Positions 18,617 through 26,494 of a stretch of 64,000 bases of DNA are shown one piece after another. The DNA lies in NCBI RefSeq assembly GCF_024171565.1, contig NZ_JALJZZ010000001.1, positions 186,001-250,000 of the forward strand, written 5' to 3'. Source of the DNA: Okibacterium sp. HSC-33S16. GTDB lineage: Bacteria > Actinomycetota > Actinomycetes > Actinomycetales > Microbacteriaceae. The translations under genes and the position numbers were made by a program. Each line of letters begins with the position of its first letter. The stretch's first letter is position 1. Below the pieces are notes generated by a model that saw only the letters and a program-made list of their open reading frames with translations, did not search any database and was not told the DNA's origin.

Positions 18617-21600
18617 ATGGGCTGGCATAACCCTCCCGTGTCATGGTCAGAGTTCGAACGCACCCTGACCGATTTGTCGCGCCCCGAGCATGCGCCGATG
18701 GGTGCAGACGGCGGTGACAGTCCGGCCTGGTCTCACAAACGTTCGCCATACGAGCCGGTGCCGATCGAAGCGCCACCGGCCGAAACGACGGTGTCCTATG
18801 CCGAACTGCACGCGCACTCGAACTTCAGCTTCCTCGACGGCGCGTCCTCACCGGAACAGTTGGTGGAGGAAGCCGTTCGCCTGGGGCTGACCGGACTCGC
18901 CCTCACCGACCACGACGGTCTCTACGGCATCGTTCACCTGGCCGAAGCGGCCGAAGCGCACCCCGAGCTGGAGACGATCTTCGGCGCCGAGCTGTCGCTC
19001 GGCCTGAGCAAGCCGCAAAACGGTGAAGCCGACCCGGAGGGCACTCACCTGCTTGTGCTCGCCCGCAAAGAGGAGGGCTACCACCGGCTTGCCGGTGCCA
19101 TCACCCAGGCACAGCTGGCTGCAGGTGCCGAGAAAGGCAAGCCCAGTTATGAGCTCGACGATCTCGCATCGGCGGCAGACGGAACCTGGCTGATTTTGAG
19201 CGGATGTCGCAAGGGCGCCGTTCGACAAGCTCTCGTTTCTGAGGGCGACACGGGCGCCCGTCGCGAACTGCGCGAACTCATGCGTCTGTTTGGCGCCGAC
19301 AACGTGGTGGTGGAACTGTTCGATCACGGCAATCCGCTCGATACGGCCCACAACGACGTGTTGGCCGGGCTCGCCGATGAACTGGGCTTACCGGTGATCG
19401 CGACGATGGCTGCGCACTATGCCACCCCGGCCGAGCACCCGCTCGCCTCAGCACTTGCCGCCGTGCGCGCACGCCGAAGTCTTGACGATCTGGATGGCTG
19501 GCTACCGGCATCCGGTTCAGCACATCTTCGAAGCGGGGCAGAGATGGCCCGCCGATTTGCGAGGTACCCCGGAGCCGTCGCCCGCACCGTCGAGATTGCC
19601 CACGAACTCGCGTTCCGGCTGCGCAGCGTCAAGCCGGGCCTGCCGCTTCAGGAGGTGCCGGATGGGCACACCCCGATGAGCTGGCTGCGTGAACTGACCT
19701 GGCAGGGAGCGGCACGCCGGTACCCAAACGCCGACGCATCGGTTACCGAGCGTATCTCCCGTGAACTCGACGTCATCGAGCAGAAGGACTTTCCGGGGTA
19801 CTTTCTCATCGTTCATGAGATCGTGCAGTTCGCCCGTAGCCGCGGCATTCTCTGTCAGGGTCGAGGCTCAGCTGCGAACTCGGCGGTTTGTTACCTGCTG
19901 GACATCACCGCGGTCGACTCGATTATGTACGGGTTGCCGTTCGAGCGGTTCCTCTCCAGCATGCGTGAGGAAGAACCCGACATCGACGTCGACTTCGACT
20001 CCGACCGACGTGAAGAAGTGATTCAGCACGTCTATGAAAAGTACGGCCGATTCAACGCCGCCCAGGTCGCCAACGTCATCACCTATCGGCCGAAGTTCGC
20101 GGTGCGCGACATGGCCAAGGCGCTCGGGCACAGTCCGGGGCAGCAGGACGCCTGGTCAAAACAGGTGGAACGCTGGGGTGCGCTGACATCGAGCGACGAC
20201 CATGACATTCCCGAGCCGGTCATCGACCTCGCGCAACAGGTGCTGAAGTTTCCGCGGCACCTCGGTATCCACTCCGGCGGGATGGTGCTCACCGACCGGC
20301 CGGTCGGCGAGGTCTGCCCGATCGAGCATGCGCGGATGGATGGGCGCACCGTGCTGCAGTGGGATAAGGACGACTGCGCCTGGATGGGCCTCGTCAAGTT
20401 CGACCTGCTCGGCCTGGGCATGCTCGCCGCCCTGCAGTACGCCTTCGATATTGCCGACGAGCACTGCGGTGAGCGGTGGGACCTGCAGTCAATGCCGAAG
20501 GAAGAGCAGGGGGTGTACGACCAGCTCTGCCGTGCGGACAGCGTCGGGGTGTTCCAGGTGGAGAGTCGCGCGCAAATGGGCATGCTCCCGCGGCTCAAGC
20601 CGCGATGCTTCTACGACCTCGTGGTACAAATTGCCATGGTGCGGCCAGGCCCGATCCAGGGCGGGGCGGTGCACCCGTACATCAGGAGGCGGACCGGGGT
20701 GGAGCCCGTCACCTACCTTCACCCCGACCTTGAACCGGTACTCGAACGCACCCTCGGTGTGCCGCTGTTCCAAGAGCAGCTCATGCAGATGGCCATGGTG
20801 GTCGGCGGCTGCACCGGTGAAGACGCCGACCTGCTGCGCCGGGCCATGGGTTCCAAGCGCGGGCAGGAGAAGATCGCCTCACTCAAGGAGAAGTTGTACG
20901 CGGGAATGGCTGACAACAACATCACCGGTGAAGACGCTGACACGATTTACTCAAAGATCCAGGCTTTTGCGAACTTCGGCTTTGCCGAGAGCCACTCGAT
21001 CAGCTTCGGTCTGCTCGTCTACGCAAGCGCCTGGATGCGCCTGCACTATCCCGCCGCGTTCCTGGCTGCACTTCTCCGCGCCCAGCCGATGGGTTTTTAC
21101 TCGCCGCAATCGTTGGTGGCGGATGCCCGGAGGCACGGAGTCGAGACCCTTCGCCCTGATATCCAACTCTCCGGCGTCGAAGCGGGGCTTGAACCACTCG
21201 ACGGCGAGAGCGGCGGTATCCGCACAACAGGTCGGGATGTATGTATTGAACGAGAGCAACCTGCTGTGCAGCCGTTCGACCGGGACGTGCCATTCGATTC
21301 AGACGATCACCGGCGAGACGGAGCCTATGCCGTGCGGCTCGGGCTCGCCGAGGTCGCGTCGATCGGCAAGCGAAAGGCCACGCACATCGTCGAGGAACGC
21401 GAGCGGAGCGGGCCATTTCGTGACATGCGTGACCTCGCCCGCCGGGTGGGCCTCAACTCCGCCCAACTCGAAGCGCTTTCGGCGGCGGGAGCATTCGACA
21501 GCATGGGACTCTCACGACGCGGGGCGCTGTGGGATGCTGCGCAGGCGTCGCAGGAGCGCCCCGACCAGCTCGACGGCAGTCACATCGCCGTTCAGCCGCC

Positions 21601-22030
21601 GCTGTTTGCGATGCTCACCGATGAAGAGCAAGTCGTCAACGACCTCTGGTCGACGGGTGTCACGCCCGACGACCACCCGATTCGCCATGTTCGGTCGGCG
21701 CTCGCGGCTCGAGGTGTATTGAGTGCAGCGCAACTGCAGTCGGCGGAATCCGGGCGCCGAGTCGAGGTTGGAGGGGTCGTCACCCATCGCCAGCGTCCGG
21801 CGACGGCGAGCGGCATCACCTTCGTCAACCTCGAAGACGAAACCGGCCTGGTCAACGTGATCTGCAGTGTCGGTGTGTGGGGGCGCTACCGACGCACAGC
21901 GCGTGAAGCGCCCGCGATGATCGTGCGCGGCATCCTCGAACGATCACCGGAGGGCATCGTCAACCTTCTCGCCGACAGGCTTGAGCCACTGGGGCTCAGC
22001 GCCCGCACCCGATCGAGGGATTTCCAGTAG
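18617..22030 (+). CDS. dnaE2: Error-prone DNA polymerase III alpha subunit DnaE2
   Basis: About 1137 residues, usual for DnaE2. The PHP domain begins with YAELHAHSNFSFLDG (about 62-76). PDIDVDFDSDRREE near residue 454 carries catalytic aspartates, with CQGRGSAANS upstream. A helix-hairpin-helix (GLNSAQLEALSAAGAFD) and an OB fold (VNLEDETGLVNVIC) end the protein. It synthesises across lesions and causes damage-induced mutations. GAGGAG lies eight bases before the ATG at 18617 and only two before an in-frame GTG at 18611, so I prefer the ATG. Third gene of the SOS operon. Confidence 0.95.
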   Translation: MGWHNPPVSWSEFERTLTDLSRPEHAPMGADGGDSPAWSHKRSPYEPVPIEAPPAETTVSYAELHAHSNFSFLDGASSPEQLVEEAVRLGLTGLALTDHDGLYGIVHLAEAAEAHPELETIFGAELSLGLSKPQNGEADPEGTHLLVLARKEEGYHRLAGAITQAQLAAGAEKGKPSYELDDLASAADGTWLILSGCRKGAVRQALVSEGDTGARRELRELMRLFGADNVVVELFDHGNPLDTAHNDVLAGLADELGLPVIATMAAHYATPAEHPLASALAAVRARRSLDDLDGWLPASGSAHLRSGAEMARRFARYPGAVARTVEIAHELAFRLRSVKPGLPLQEVPDGHTPMSWLRELTWQGAARRYPNADASVTERISRELDVIEQKDFPGYFLIVHEIVQFARSRGILCQGRGSAANSAVCYLLDITAVDSIMYGLPFERFLSSMREEEPDIDVDFDSDRREEVIQHVYEKYGRFNAAQVANVITYRPKFAVRDMAKALGHSPGQQDAWSKQVERWGALTSSDDHDIPEPVIDLAQQVLKFPRHLGIHSGGMVLTDRPVGEVCPIEHARMDGRTVLQWDKDDCAWMGLVKFDLLGLGMLAALQYAFDIADEHCGERWDLQSMPKEEQGVYDQLCRADSVGVFQVESRAQMGMLPRLKPRCFYDLVVQIAMVRPGPIQGGAVHPYIRRRTGVEPVTYLHPDLEPVLERTLGVPLFQEQLMQMAMVVGGCTGEDADLLRRAMGSKRGQEKIASLKEKLYAGMADNNITGEDADTIYSKIQAFANFGFAESHSISFGLLVYASAWMRLHYPAAFLAALLRAQPMGFYSPQSLVADARRHGVETLRPDIQLSGVEAGLEPLDGESGGIRTTGRDVCIEREQPAVQPFDRDVPFDSDDHRRDGAYAVRLGLAEVASIGKRKATHIVEERERSGPFRDMRDLARRVGLNSAQLEALSAAGAFDSMGLSRRGALWDAAQASQERPDQLDGSHIAVQPPLFAMLTDEEQVVNDLWSTGVTPDDHPIRHVRSALAARGVLSAAQLQSAESGRRVEVGGVVTHRQRPATASGITFVNLEDETGLVNVICSVGVWGRYRRTAREAPAMIVRGILERSPEGIVNLLADRLEPLGLSARTRSRDFQ

Positions 22031-22065
22031 GCACGCCCGTCGTCTGCACTTTGCCGGAACTTCGC

Positions 22066-22071
22066 TAGACT
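22066..22071 (+). promoter_or_regulatory. -10 element of a leaderless small gene
   Basis: TAGACT, then six bases (GGAGTC) to the ATG at 22078. A -35 (TCTGCA at 22043-22048) is poor. The GGAG is too close to the start to serve as a Shine-Dalgarno. Confidence 0.45.
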
Positions 22072-22077
22072 GGAGTC

Positions 22078-22236
22078 ATGGCTTTCGTGCTCTCAATTGT
22101 GCTCTTCCTCGGCGGCATCTTCCTGTTCTACTTCGCCTTCGCTGCGGAGAGCCTGCACGCCATCATCTTCTTCGCTGGCATCATCGCGATCAGCCTGTCG
22201 TTCGGCATTCCGGCACACGTCCTCTCCAAGCGCTAG
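22078..22236 (+). CDS. Small two-helix membrane protein
   Basis: A 52-residue ORF too short for routine calling. It is almost entirely hydrophobic: a first helix at about 2-21 (FVLSIVLFLGGIFLFYFAF) and a second at about 27-45 (HAIIFFAGIIAISLSFGI), joined by AAESL and ending HVLSKR. The codon pattern (C or G at most third positions) and a -10 six bases upstream support it being real. Function unknown; no family recognised. Confidence 0.7.
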   Translation: MAFVLSIVLFLGGIFLFYFAFAAESLHAIIFFAGIIAISLSFGIPAHVLSKR

Positions 22237-22294
22237 TCATCCGACTCAACGTCGGCGGTGAGCCGTCGATGAGTGGGCACTTTGTCCTCACCGC

Positions 22295-22323
22295 TTGGTA
22301 GCGAGCGGCACCGCGACGATACT
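22295..22323 (+). promoter_or_regulatory. Leaderless promoter of the methyltransferase gene
   Basis: TTGGTA (22295-22300), 17 bases, GATACT (22318-22323), six bases, then ATG at 22330. The spacing is ideal and no properly spaced Shine-Dalgarno exists. Confidence 0.6.
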
Positions 22324-22329
22324 GAGGTG

Positions 22330-23076
22330 ATGACGACGCCGGACCCGGCGCACTTCGAGCACCACGCCGCACTCTACGATGACGCCCGTCCTCCCTACCC
22401 GGAGGAACTGTGGCAACGACTGCGTGACCTGAGCCTTCTTATTCCTGGCGGCCATGCCCTCGACCTGGGGGCCGGAAGCGGCCAGGCGACGGGCCGACTC
22501 CTCGCGGAGGGGATGCACGGTACCGCTGTTGAGCCCGGTGTTGAGCTCGGTCGGCACCTGCACGAGCGTTTCCCGCAGGTCAGCCTTCTCGCAGCAACCG
22601 CGGAGCAGGTTGCCATTCCCGATGCAACTTTCGACATTGCGGTCGCAGCGACATCCATCCACTGGATGGACCTCTCCATCGTCCTCCCCAAAATAAGCCG
22701 GGCCCTTCGTCCCGGCGGACACCTTCTCGTGTGGCGCCACATATTCGGCGACCCGCTCAGCGAAGCCACACCGTTCCGACAGCACATTGCCGATATCGTC
22801 AGCCAGCGGCACGCTCCGCCCCGGCCAGGACCCGCCGACGTCGACACGACTGGCTGGGCAACCGCGTTGGTGTCCGGGAATTTCTTCACCGAAACGCACC
22901 GCGAAGAATTTCGATGGGCCATCCGGCTCGACCCTGCAGCAGTGACCAAGCTCTTTACGACGTTCAGTGACTGGTCCGCCGATGAGGTTCGCCAGGCAGC
23001 GCAAGCGGTGAAAGACGAGGGCGGAAGCGTGGTCGAGCATTACCTGACAGCACTCATCGTGCTGGAGCGGCTCTAA
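22330..23076 (+). CDS. Class I SAM-dependent methyltransferase (methyltransferase type 11)
   Basis: A 248-residue protein with the SAM loop ALDLGAGSGQATG (about 41-53), acidic motif AVEPG, IPDATFDIAVAATSIHWMD and RALRPGGHLLVW, the pattern of small-molecule methyltransferases related to trans-aconitate and UbiE types. Substrate unknown. I take the ATG at 22330, which fits the upstream promoter, over an upstream in-frame start near 22273. Confidence 0.85.
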   Translation: MTTPDPAHFEHHAALYDDARPPYPEELWQRLRDLSLLIPGGHALDLGAGSGQATGRLLAEGMHGTAVEPGVELGRHLHERFPQVSLLAATAEQVAIPDATFDIAVAATSIHWMDLSIVLPKISRALRPGGHLLVWRHIFGDPLSEATPFRQHIADIVSQRHAPPRPGPADVDTTGWATALVSGNFFTETHREEFRWAIRLDPAAVTKLFTTFSDWSADEVRQAAQAVKDEGGSVVEHYLTALIVLERL

Positions 23077-23140
23077 TCAAGGGGGAGGCGGTGCAACAGC
23101 TCCAGCTGCGACGCGCCAAGCGCCCGATAATGTGCAAGGG

Positions 23141-23213
23141 TGGGCCCCGCCGGGCTCGAACCGGCGACCCGCGGATTAAAAGTCCGATGCTCTACCAACT
23201 GAGCTAGAGGCCC
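23141..23213 (-). tRNA. tRNA-Lys (UUU)
   Basis: The reverse strand folds as a 73-base tRNA: acceptor GGGCCTC/GGGGCCC (with one G-U pair), D stem GCTC/GAGC, anticodon loop CTTTTAA with anticodon TTT, and T arm GCCGG-TTCGAGC-CCGGC; discriminator A. CCA is not encoded. A TAGATT at 23223-23228 (minus) is a likely -10. Confidence 0.97.
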
Positions 23214-23306
23214 CAACCCTTTTAATCTACCGGTTCCCGCTGAGAGATTTGACCACTTACGCTTCCTTTCGACGAGTACCGTTAACCGGTGCAATCAGAG
23301 AGGCGG

Positions 23307-23942
23307 ATGTCGATGGCCGAGGAATTCCACAAGCCCACCAAATTTCCGGGGCGCGTCTTCGAGTCGTTCCAAGGCGGCATCGATCCCGCTGAAACGAGTC
23401 GGATCGCCCACGAAACCGCCGTCGCGTTGCTCGCCCGCGTACGCACCGACCCGGATCCCAGCGTCATCGACCGACTGGTCGCCTATACCGAGGAACACGG
23501 CATCGACGCAATCGCTGAGCTCTGGTCCCGAGCAACCCCGCGCAGTCTTCCCGGCGCGCTGTGGCGCATCTACCTGCTCCAGCTGATGATCCGCGAAGAT
23601 CCCGAATCCGCCAGCTACCTGTTCACCCGCGGAACCGAGATCATGCAGACCATTGACCCGGTCGTCGCTGGCGCTCCGATACCCGCGGGGCCACAGGAGA
23701 TCGTCACCCTTGCCGACCAGATCCTACGCGGACTATTTGAGGGCGACTTCGCCGTTGCGCTCGAACGGGCAGCCGCTTTCTGCCGGGTCTCCGCTTCCGG
23801 CGCGGCCAGTGTGGCCGATGACGCCGACGCGGCCGAGCCGGTGCGGTCGCTCGACTTGACCACGCGCGCCCTGCGACTCACTACCCTGGCGCGTGACCTC
23901 ACGGGCTGCGCCCGACTGTGGCGCCAGGACTCCCTGGACTGA
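23307..23942 (+). CDS. Conserved actinobacterial hypothetical protein
   Basis: About 211 residues, soluble and mostly helical by composition; starts MSMAEEFHKPTKF and has ARTPRSLPGALWRIYLLQLMI-like text (about 80-100) and EPVRSLDLTTRALRLTTLARDL near the end. I do not recognise a domain. The appearance suggests a helical accessory protein conserved among Microbacteriaceae. GAGAGG lies just before the ATG at 23307; the in-frame ATG at 23313 is equally possible. No operon partner. Confidence 0.75.
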   Translation: MSMAEEFHKPTKFPGRVFESFQGGIDPAETSRIAHETAVALLARVRTDPDPSVIDRLVAYTEEHGIDAIAELWSRATPRSLPGALWRIYLLQLMIREDPESASYLFTRGTEIMQTIDPVVAGAPIPAGPQEIVTLADQILRGLFEGDFAVALERAAAFCRVSASGAASVADDADAAEPVRSLDLTTRALRLTTLARDLTGCARLWRQDSLD

Positions 23943-23981
23943 CGATGTCGAATGGGCAGAACCCCTCGTTATCCTGAACGC

Positions 23982-25556
23982 ATGAGGCTCCTGAGATTCC
24001 CCCTCGTCGCGGTACGCCGAATGGCCCTGCTTCCCGGCTGGGTCCGTCGGGTCGACGGCACAGCGGGTCGCCTCATCAACACACGACGCGCCTCGCACCA
24101 AACTGACCGCGCGTTGAGACGGTTGTCCCGCGCAGCCGATCGCAGCGTGCTCTGGTTCGTGGTCGGGGCAGCGCTGGCACTCCTCGGCCAGCATCGTGCA
24201 GCGCTCCGAGGCCTTGCCTCGCTGACCGTCGCGAGTGCGCTCGCTAACCTCGTCGGAAAACAGCTCTTCGGCGGTGACCGACCGCTCACGAAAGATATCC
24301 CGGTCGGCCGGCGACTCCGGCAGGCTCCCACGTCCCCATCCTTCCCGTCCGGGCACTCGGCCAGCGCGGCGGCCTTCGCCACTGGGGTGGCCCTCGAGCG
24401 GCCCCGGATCGGACTTGCGATTGCTCCGGTCGCCGTCGCCGTCTCGTATTCTCGCCTGCACACCGGCGCACACTGGCTCTCCGACGTTCTCGGCGGCGCC
24501 GCCATCGGAGCAGGAGTGGCTGCGTTCGGCAAAGCGGTCATCCCTGCTCCGCCGCAAAAGCCCGCCCGCCACGGCGGCACCCCCATCAGTCTCCCCGCCG
24601 CAGTCGGCGGAGCCGGGCTCCTCGTCATCGCCAACTCGTCCTCCGGGGCAGACGTCATCGGCCGTGATGATCCGCTTCCCCTCATCCGCGAACGGATGCC
24701 ACAGGCTCGCGTGCATACCCTGACCGACGATGAAACGCCGAGCGACGTCGTGGCCGCCGCGCTGGCGGCGGCGCAGCCGCCCCGCATGCTGGGCGTCTGC
24801 GGCGGCGACGGCACCGTCACGGCGATGGCGCAGTGCGCTCGCGACGCATCTCTTCCGCTCGTCGTCGTGCCGGGCGGAACGTTCAATCACTTCGCGCGTG
24901 CGCTCGGTATCGAATCGGCAGGAGACGCACTCGACGCCGTCACGAGCGGGCAGGGAGTCCGCGTCGACACCGCGGAACTTCGCCTCGACGACAACGAGCC
25001 GAAACTCGTGCTCAACGCCGCATCGATCGGCATCTACCCGACATTCGTGGCCGAGCGGGAAAAGCTCGAGGCCACGCTCGGAAAGTGGATTGGCGGTATC
25101 GCAGCGGCGACCCGGGTGCTTCGGAGTGCGGATCCCATTGACATCGAGATCGACGGCGTGCGCAGGGCAGTGTGGTCGGTGTTCGCCGGCGTCAACCGAA
25201 ACGTCCCCGGCGTCCCCGCACCACTGCGACGGCAACGACTGGACGATGGCCAACTCGACATTCGCATTCTCACGGCCAGGTCGCGACTTCACGCCATCGC
25301 GTCACTGTCCTTTGGACGGAAGACCAGTGCGGTTCTCCGTGCCGTTGGACTTATCCCGCGAACCGGCGTCGAGTCGTTCACCGTGCCATCGCTCGAGGTC
25401 ACCGTCTGGCGCAGACAAGGCCAGCCTGCCGGGTTCGCGCACGACGGGGAGGTTGAGCAGGTCGAGGCTGATGCTCCGGCCGGACCATACCCGTCAACGG
25501 TGACGCTGGTTCCCCAGTCGCTCGACGTCTACGCACCGGACACCCGGAGTCGATAA
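23982..25556 (+). CDS. PAP2 phosphatase - diacylglycerol kinase fusion protein
   Basis: A 524-residue fusion. The N-terminal ~180 residues are a membrane PAP2 (lipid phosphatase) domain with KQLFGGDRP, SFPSGHSASAAAF and SRLHTGAHWLSDVLGG, the three-part phosphatase motif. After a linker, a diacylglycerol kinase/sphingosine kinase-type domain has GVCGGDGTVTAMAQ and VVPGGTFNHFARALG (nucleotide site) and a C-terminal DDGQLDI. The two could hydrolyse a lipid phosphate and phosphorylate a lipid in turn; substrates unknown. TATCCT (23970-23975) lies six bases before the ATG and no Shine-Dalgarno is seen. Confidence 0.88.
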   Translation: MRLLRFPLVAVRRMALLPGWVRRVDGTAGRLINTRRASHQTDRALRRLSRAADRSVLWFVVGAALALLGQHRAALRGLASLTVASALANLVGKQLFGGDRPLTKDIPVGRRLRQAPTSPSFPSGHSASAAAFATGVALERPRIGLAIAPVAVAVSYSRLHTGAHWLSDVLGGAAIGAGVAAFGKAVIPAPPQKPARHGGTPISLPAAVGGAGLLVIANSSSGADVIGRDDPLPLIRERMPQARVHTLTDDETPSDVVAAALAAAQPPRMLGVCGGDGTVTAMAQCARDASLPLVVVPGGTFNHFARALGIESAGDALDAVTSGQGVRVDTAELRLDDNEPKLVLNAASIGIYPTFVAEREKLEATLGKWIGGIAAATRVLRSADPIDIEIDGVRRAVWSVFAGVNRNVPGVPAPLRRQRLDDGQLDIRILTARSRLHAIASLSFGRKTSAVLRAVGLIPRTGVESFTVPSLEVTVWRRQGQPAGFAHDGEVEQVEADAPAGPYPSTVTLVPQSLDVYAPDTRSR

Positions 25557-25561
25557 CAAAG

Positions 25562-25598
25562 AAAAGACCCGTCGCCTTCGGGAAGCGACGGGTCTTTT
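25562..25598. terminator. Bidirectional terminator
   Basis: AAAAGACCCGTCGC (25562-25575) pairs perfectly with GCGACGGGTCTTTT (25585-25598) around a 9-base loop, with A and T runs at the ends, so it serves both converging genes (fusion gene and fasciclin gene). Confidence 0.92.
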
Positions 25599-25633
25599 CA
25601 GTCAGACAGCGGACGAGCCGCCGTTCGGTCTAC

Positions 25634-26296
25634 TTACTCAGCAGGCGGCATCAGCACCGTGTCGATGAGGTAGACAGTTGCGTTGGCGGTGTGGACACCA
25701 CCACAGATAACCGAAGCGCCGTTGACCATGAGGTCGTCGCCTTCACCGGTGACCTCAACGGATCCACCCTGCACGGTCTCGTGCATGCCGGCGATGGCGT
25801 CAGGTGCAACCTGGCCAGGAACGACGTGGTAGGTGAGGATTGAGCTGAGCAGCGTGGAGTCTGTCTTGAGCGTCTCGATCGTCGCGGCGTCGATCTTCGC
25901 GAAGGCGTCATCCACCGGTGCGAATACCGTGAACTCATCACCGTTCAGGGTGTCGACGAGGTTGACGTCAGGGTTGAGCTGGCCGGAGACCGCTGCGGTC
26001 AGCGTTGTGAGCAGTGGGTTGTTCGACGCGGCGACCGCGACGGGGTCCTGGCTCATGCCGACGACCGATCCTGCTCCATCCGGAACCATTTCGGCGTAGC
26101 CAGCGCAGCCAGCTCCGACGAGGTCAGCGGCCGGGTCCATCTCGTCCATGGACGGCGCCGATGACTCGGTGGTCTTGTCTCCTCCACCTGAACCGACCGC
26201 CGGGTCCTGTCCCATGGTCGACGAACAAGCGGTGAGGCCGAAAGCCGTAATGGCCAACAGCGACAGTGCTGCAAGTGTGTTGCGCTTCGTTTTCAT
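25634..26296 (-). CDS. Fasciclin (FAS1) domain lipoprotein, MPT70/MPT83-like
   Basis: A 220-residue secreted lipoprotein. The signal peptide ends in the lipobox LTAC (about residues 21-24), followed by a Ser/Gly/Asp linker and one FAS1 domain (about 75-218) with [11 protein letters not shown] and LTYHVVPGQ, the H1 and H2 motifs. FAS1 lipoproteins act at the cell surface in adhesion or sensing. In M. tuberculosis the paralogues MPT70 and MPT83 flank dipZ and depend on SigK; here the same gene stands divergent to dipZ and close to sigK-rskA. AAGGAG lies eight bases before the ATG. Confidence 0.93.
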   Translation of the reverse strand: MKTKRNTLAALSLLAITAFGLTACSSTMGQDPAVGSGGGDKTTESSAPSMDEMDPAADLVGAGCAGYAEMVPDGAGSVVGMSQDPVAVAASNNPLLTTLTAAVSGQLNPDVNLVDTLNGDEFTVFAPVDDAFAKIDAATIETLKTDSTLLSSILTYHVVPGQVAPDAIAGMHETVQGGSVEVTGEGDDLMVNGASVICGGVHTANATVYLIDTVLMPPAE

Positions 26297-26367
26297 AGCT
26301 GGTTCTCCTTCAGTTGTGGCCGGAAGACCCGACCCCTCTGCCACGTGCTGTGCGGCTGTGAAAGGTC

Positions 26368-26373
26368 CTTCGG
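26368..26373 (-). promoter_or_regulatory. Candidate SigK-type -10 for the fasciclin gene
   Basis: The minus strand reads GCTCCGAAGG, with CCGAAG at 26368-26373, resembling the CCGAAT reported for mycobacterial SigK promoters and sharing GCTCCGAA with the dipZ side. The -35 (CAAACC, 15 bases upstream) is poor. Confidence 0.3.
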
Positions 26374-26441
26374 AGCCGGATGCCGAATGGTTTGGAAATC
26401 TCAGAAAAAAGTTTTCTCGGCACCCAATGTCGGCTACTGCC

Positions 26442-26468
26442 CCATCTCTTTGGGCCTCCGCTCCGAAC
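26442..26468 (+). promoter_or_regulatory. Candidate SigK-type promoter of dipZ
   Basis: CCATCT (26442-26447), 15 bases, CCGAAC (26463-26468), 26 bases before the dipZ ATG. Each hexamer differs by one base from the mycobacterial SigK consensus CCATCC/CCGAAT as I remember it. The spacing is on the short side. Confidence 0.45.
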
Positions 26469-26494
26469 AGCGTTCAACCACATACGGAGGCACC

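Noticed and set aside
23733..25292. A 519-codon minus-strand frame over the PAP2-kinase fusion
   Set aside because: Antisense to a gene with three PAP2 and two kinase motifs.
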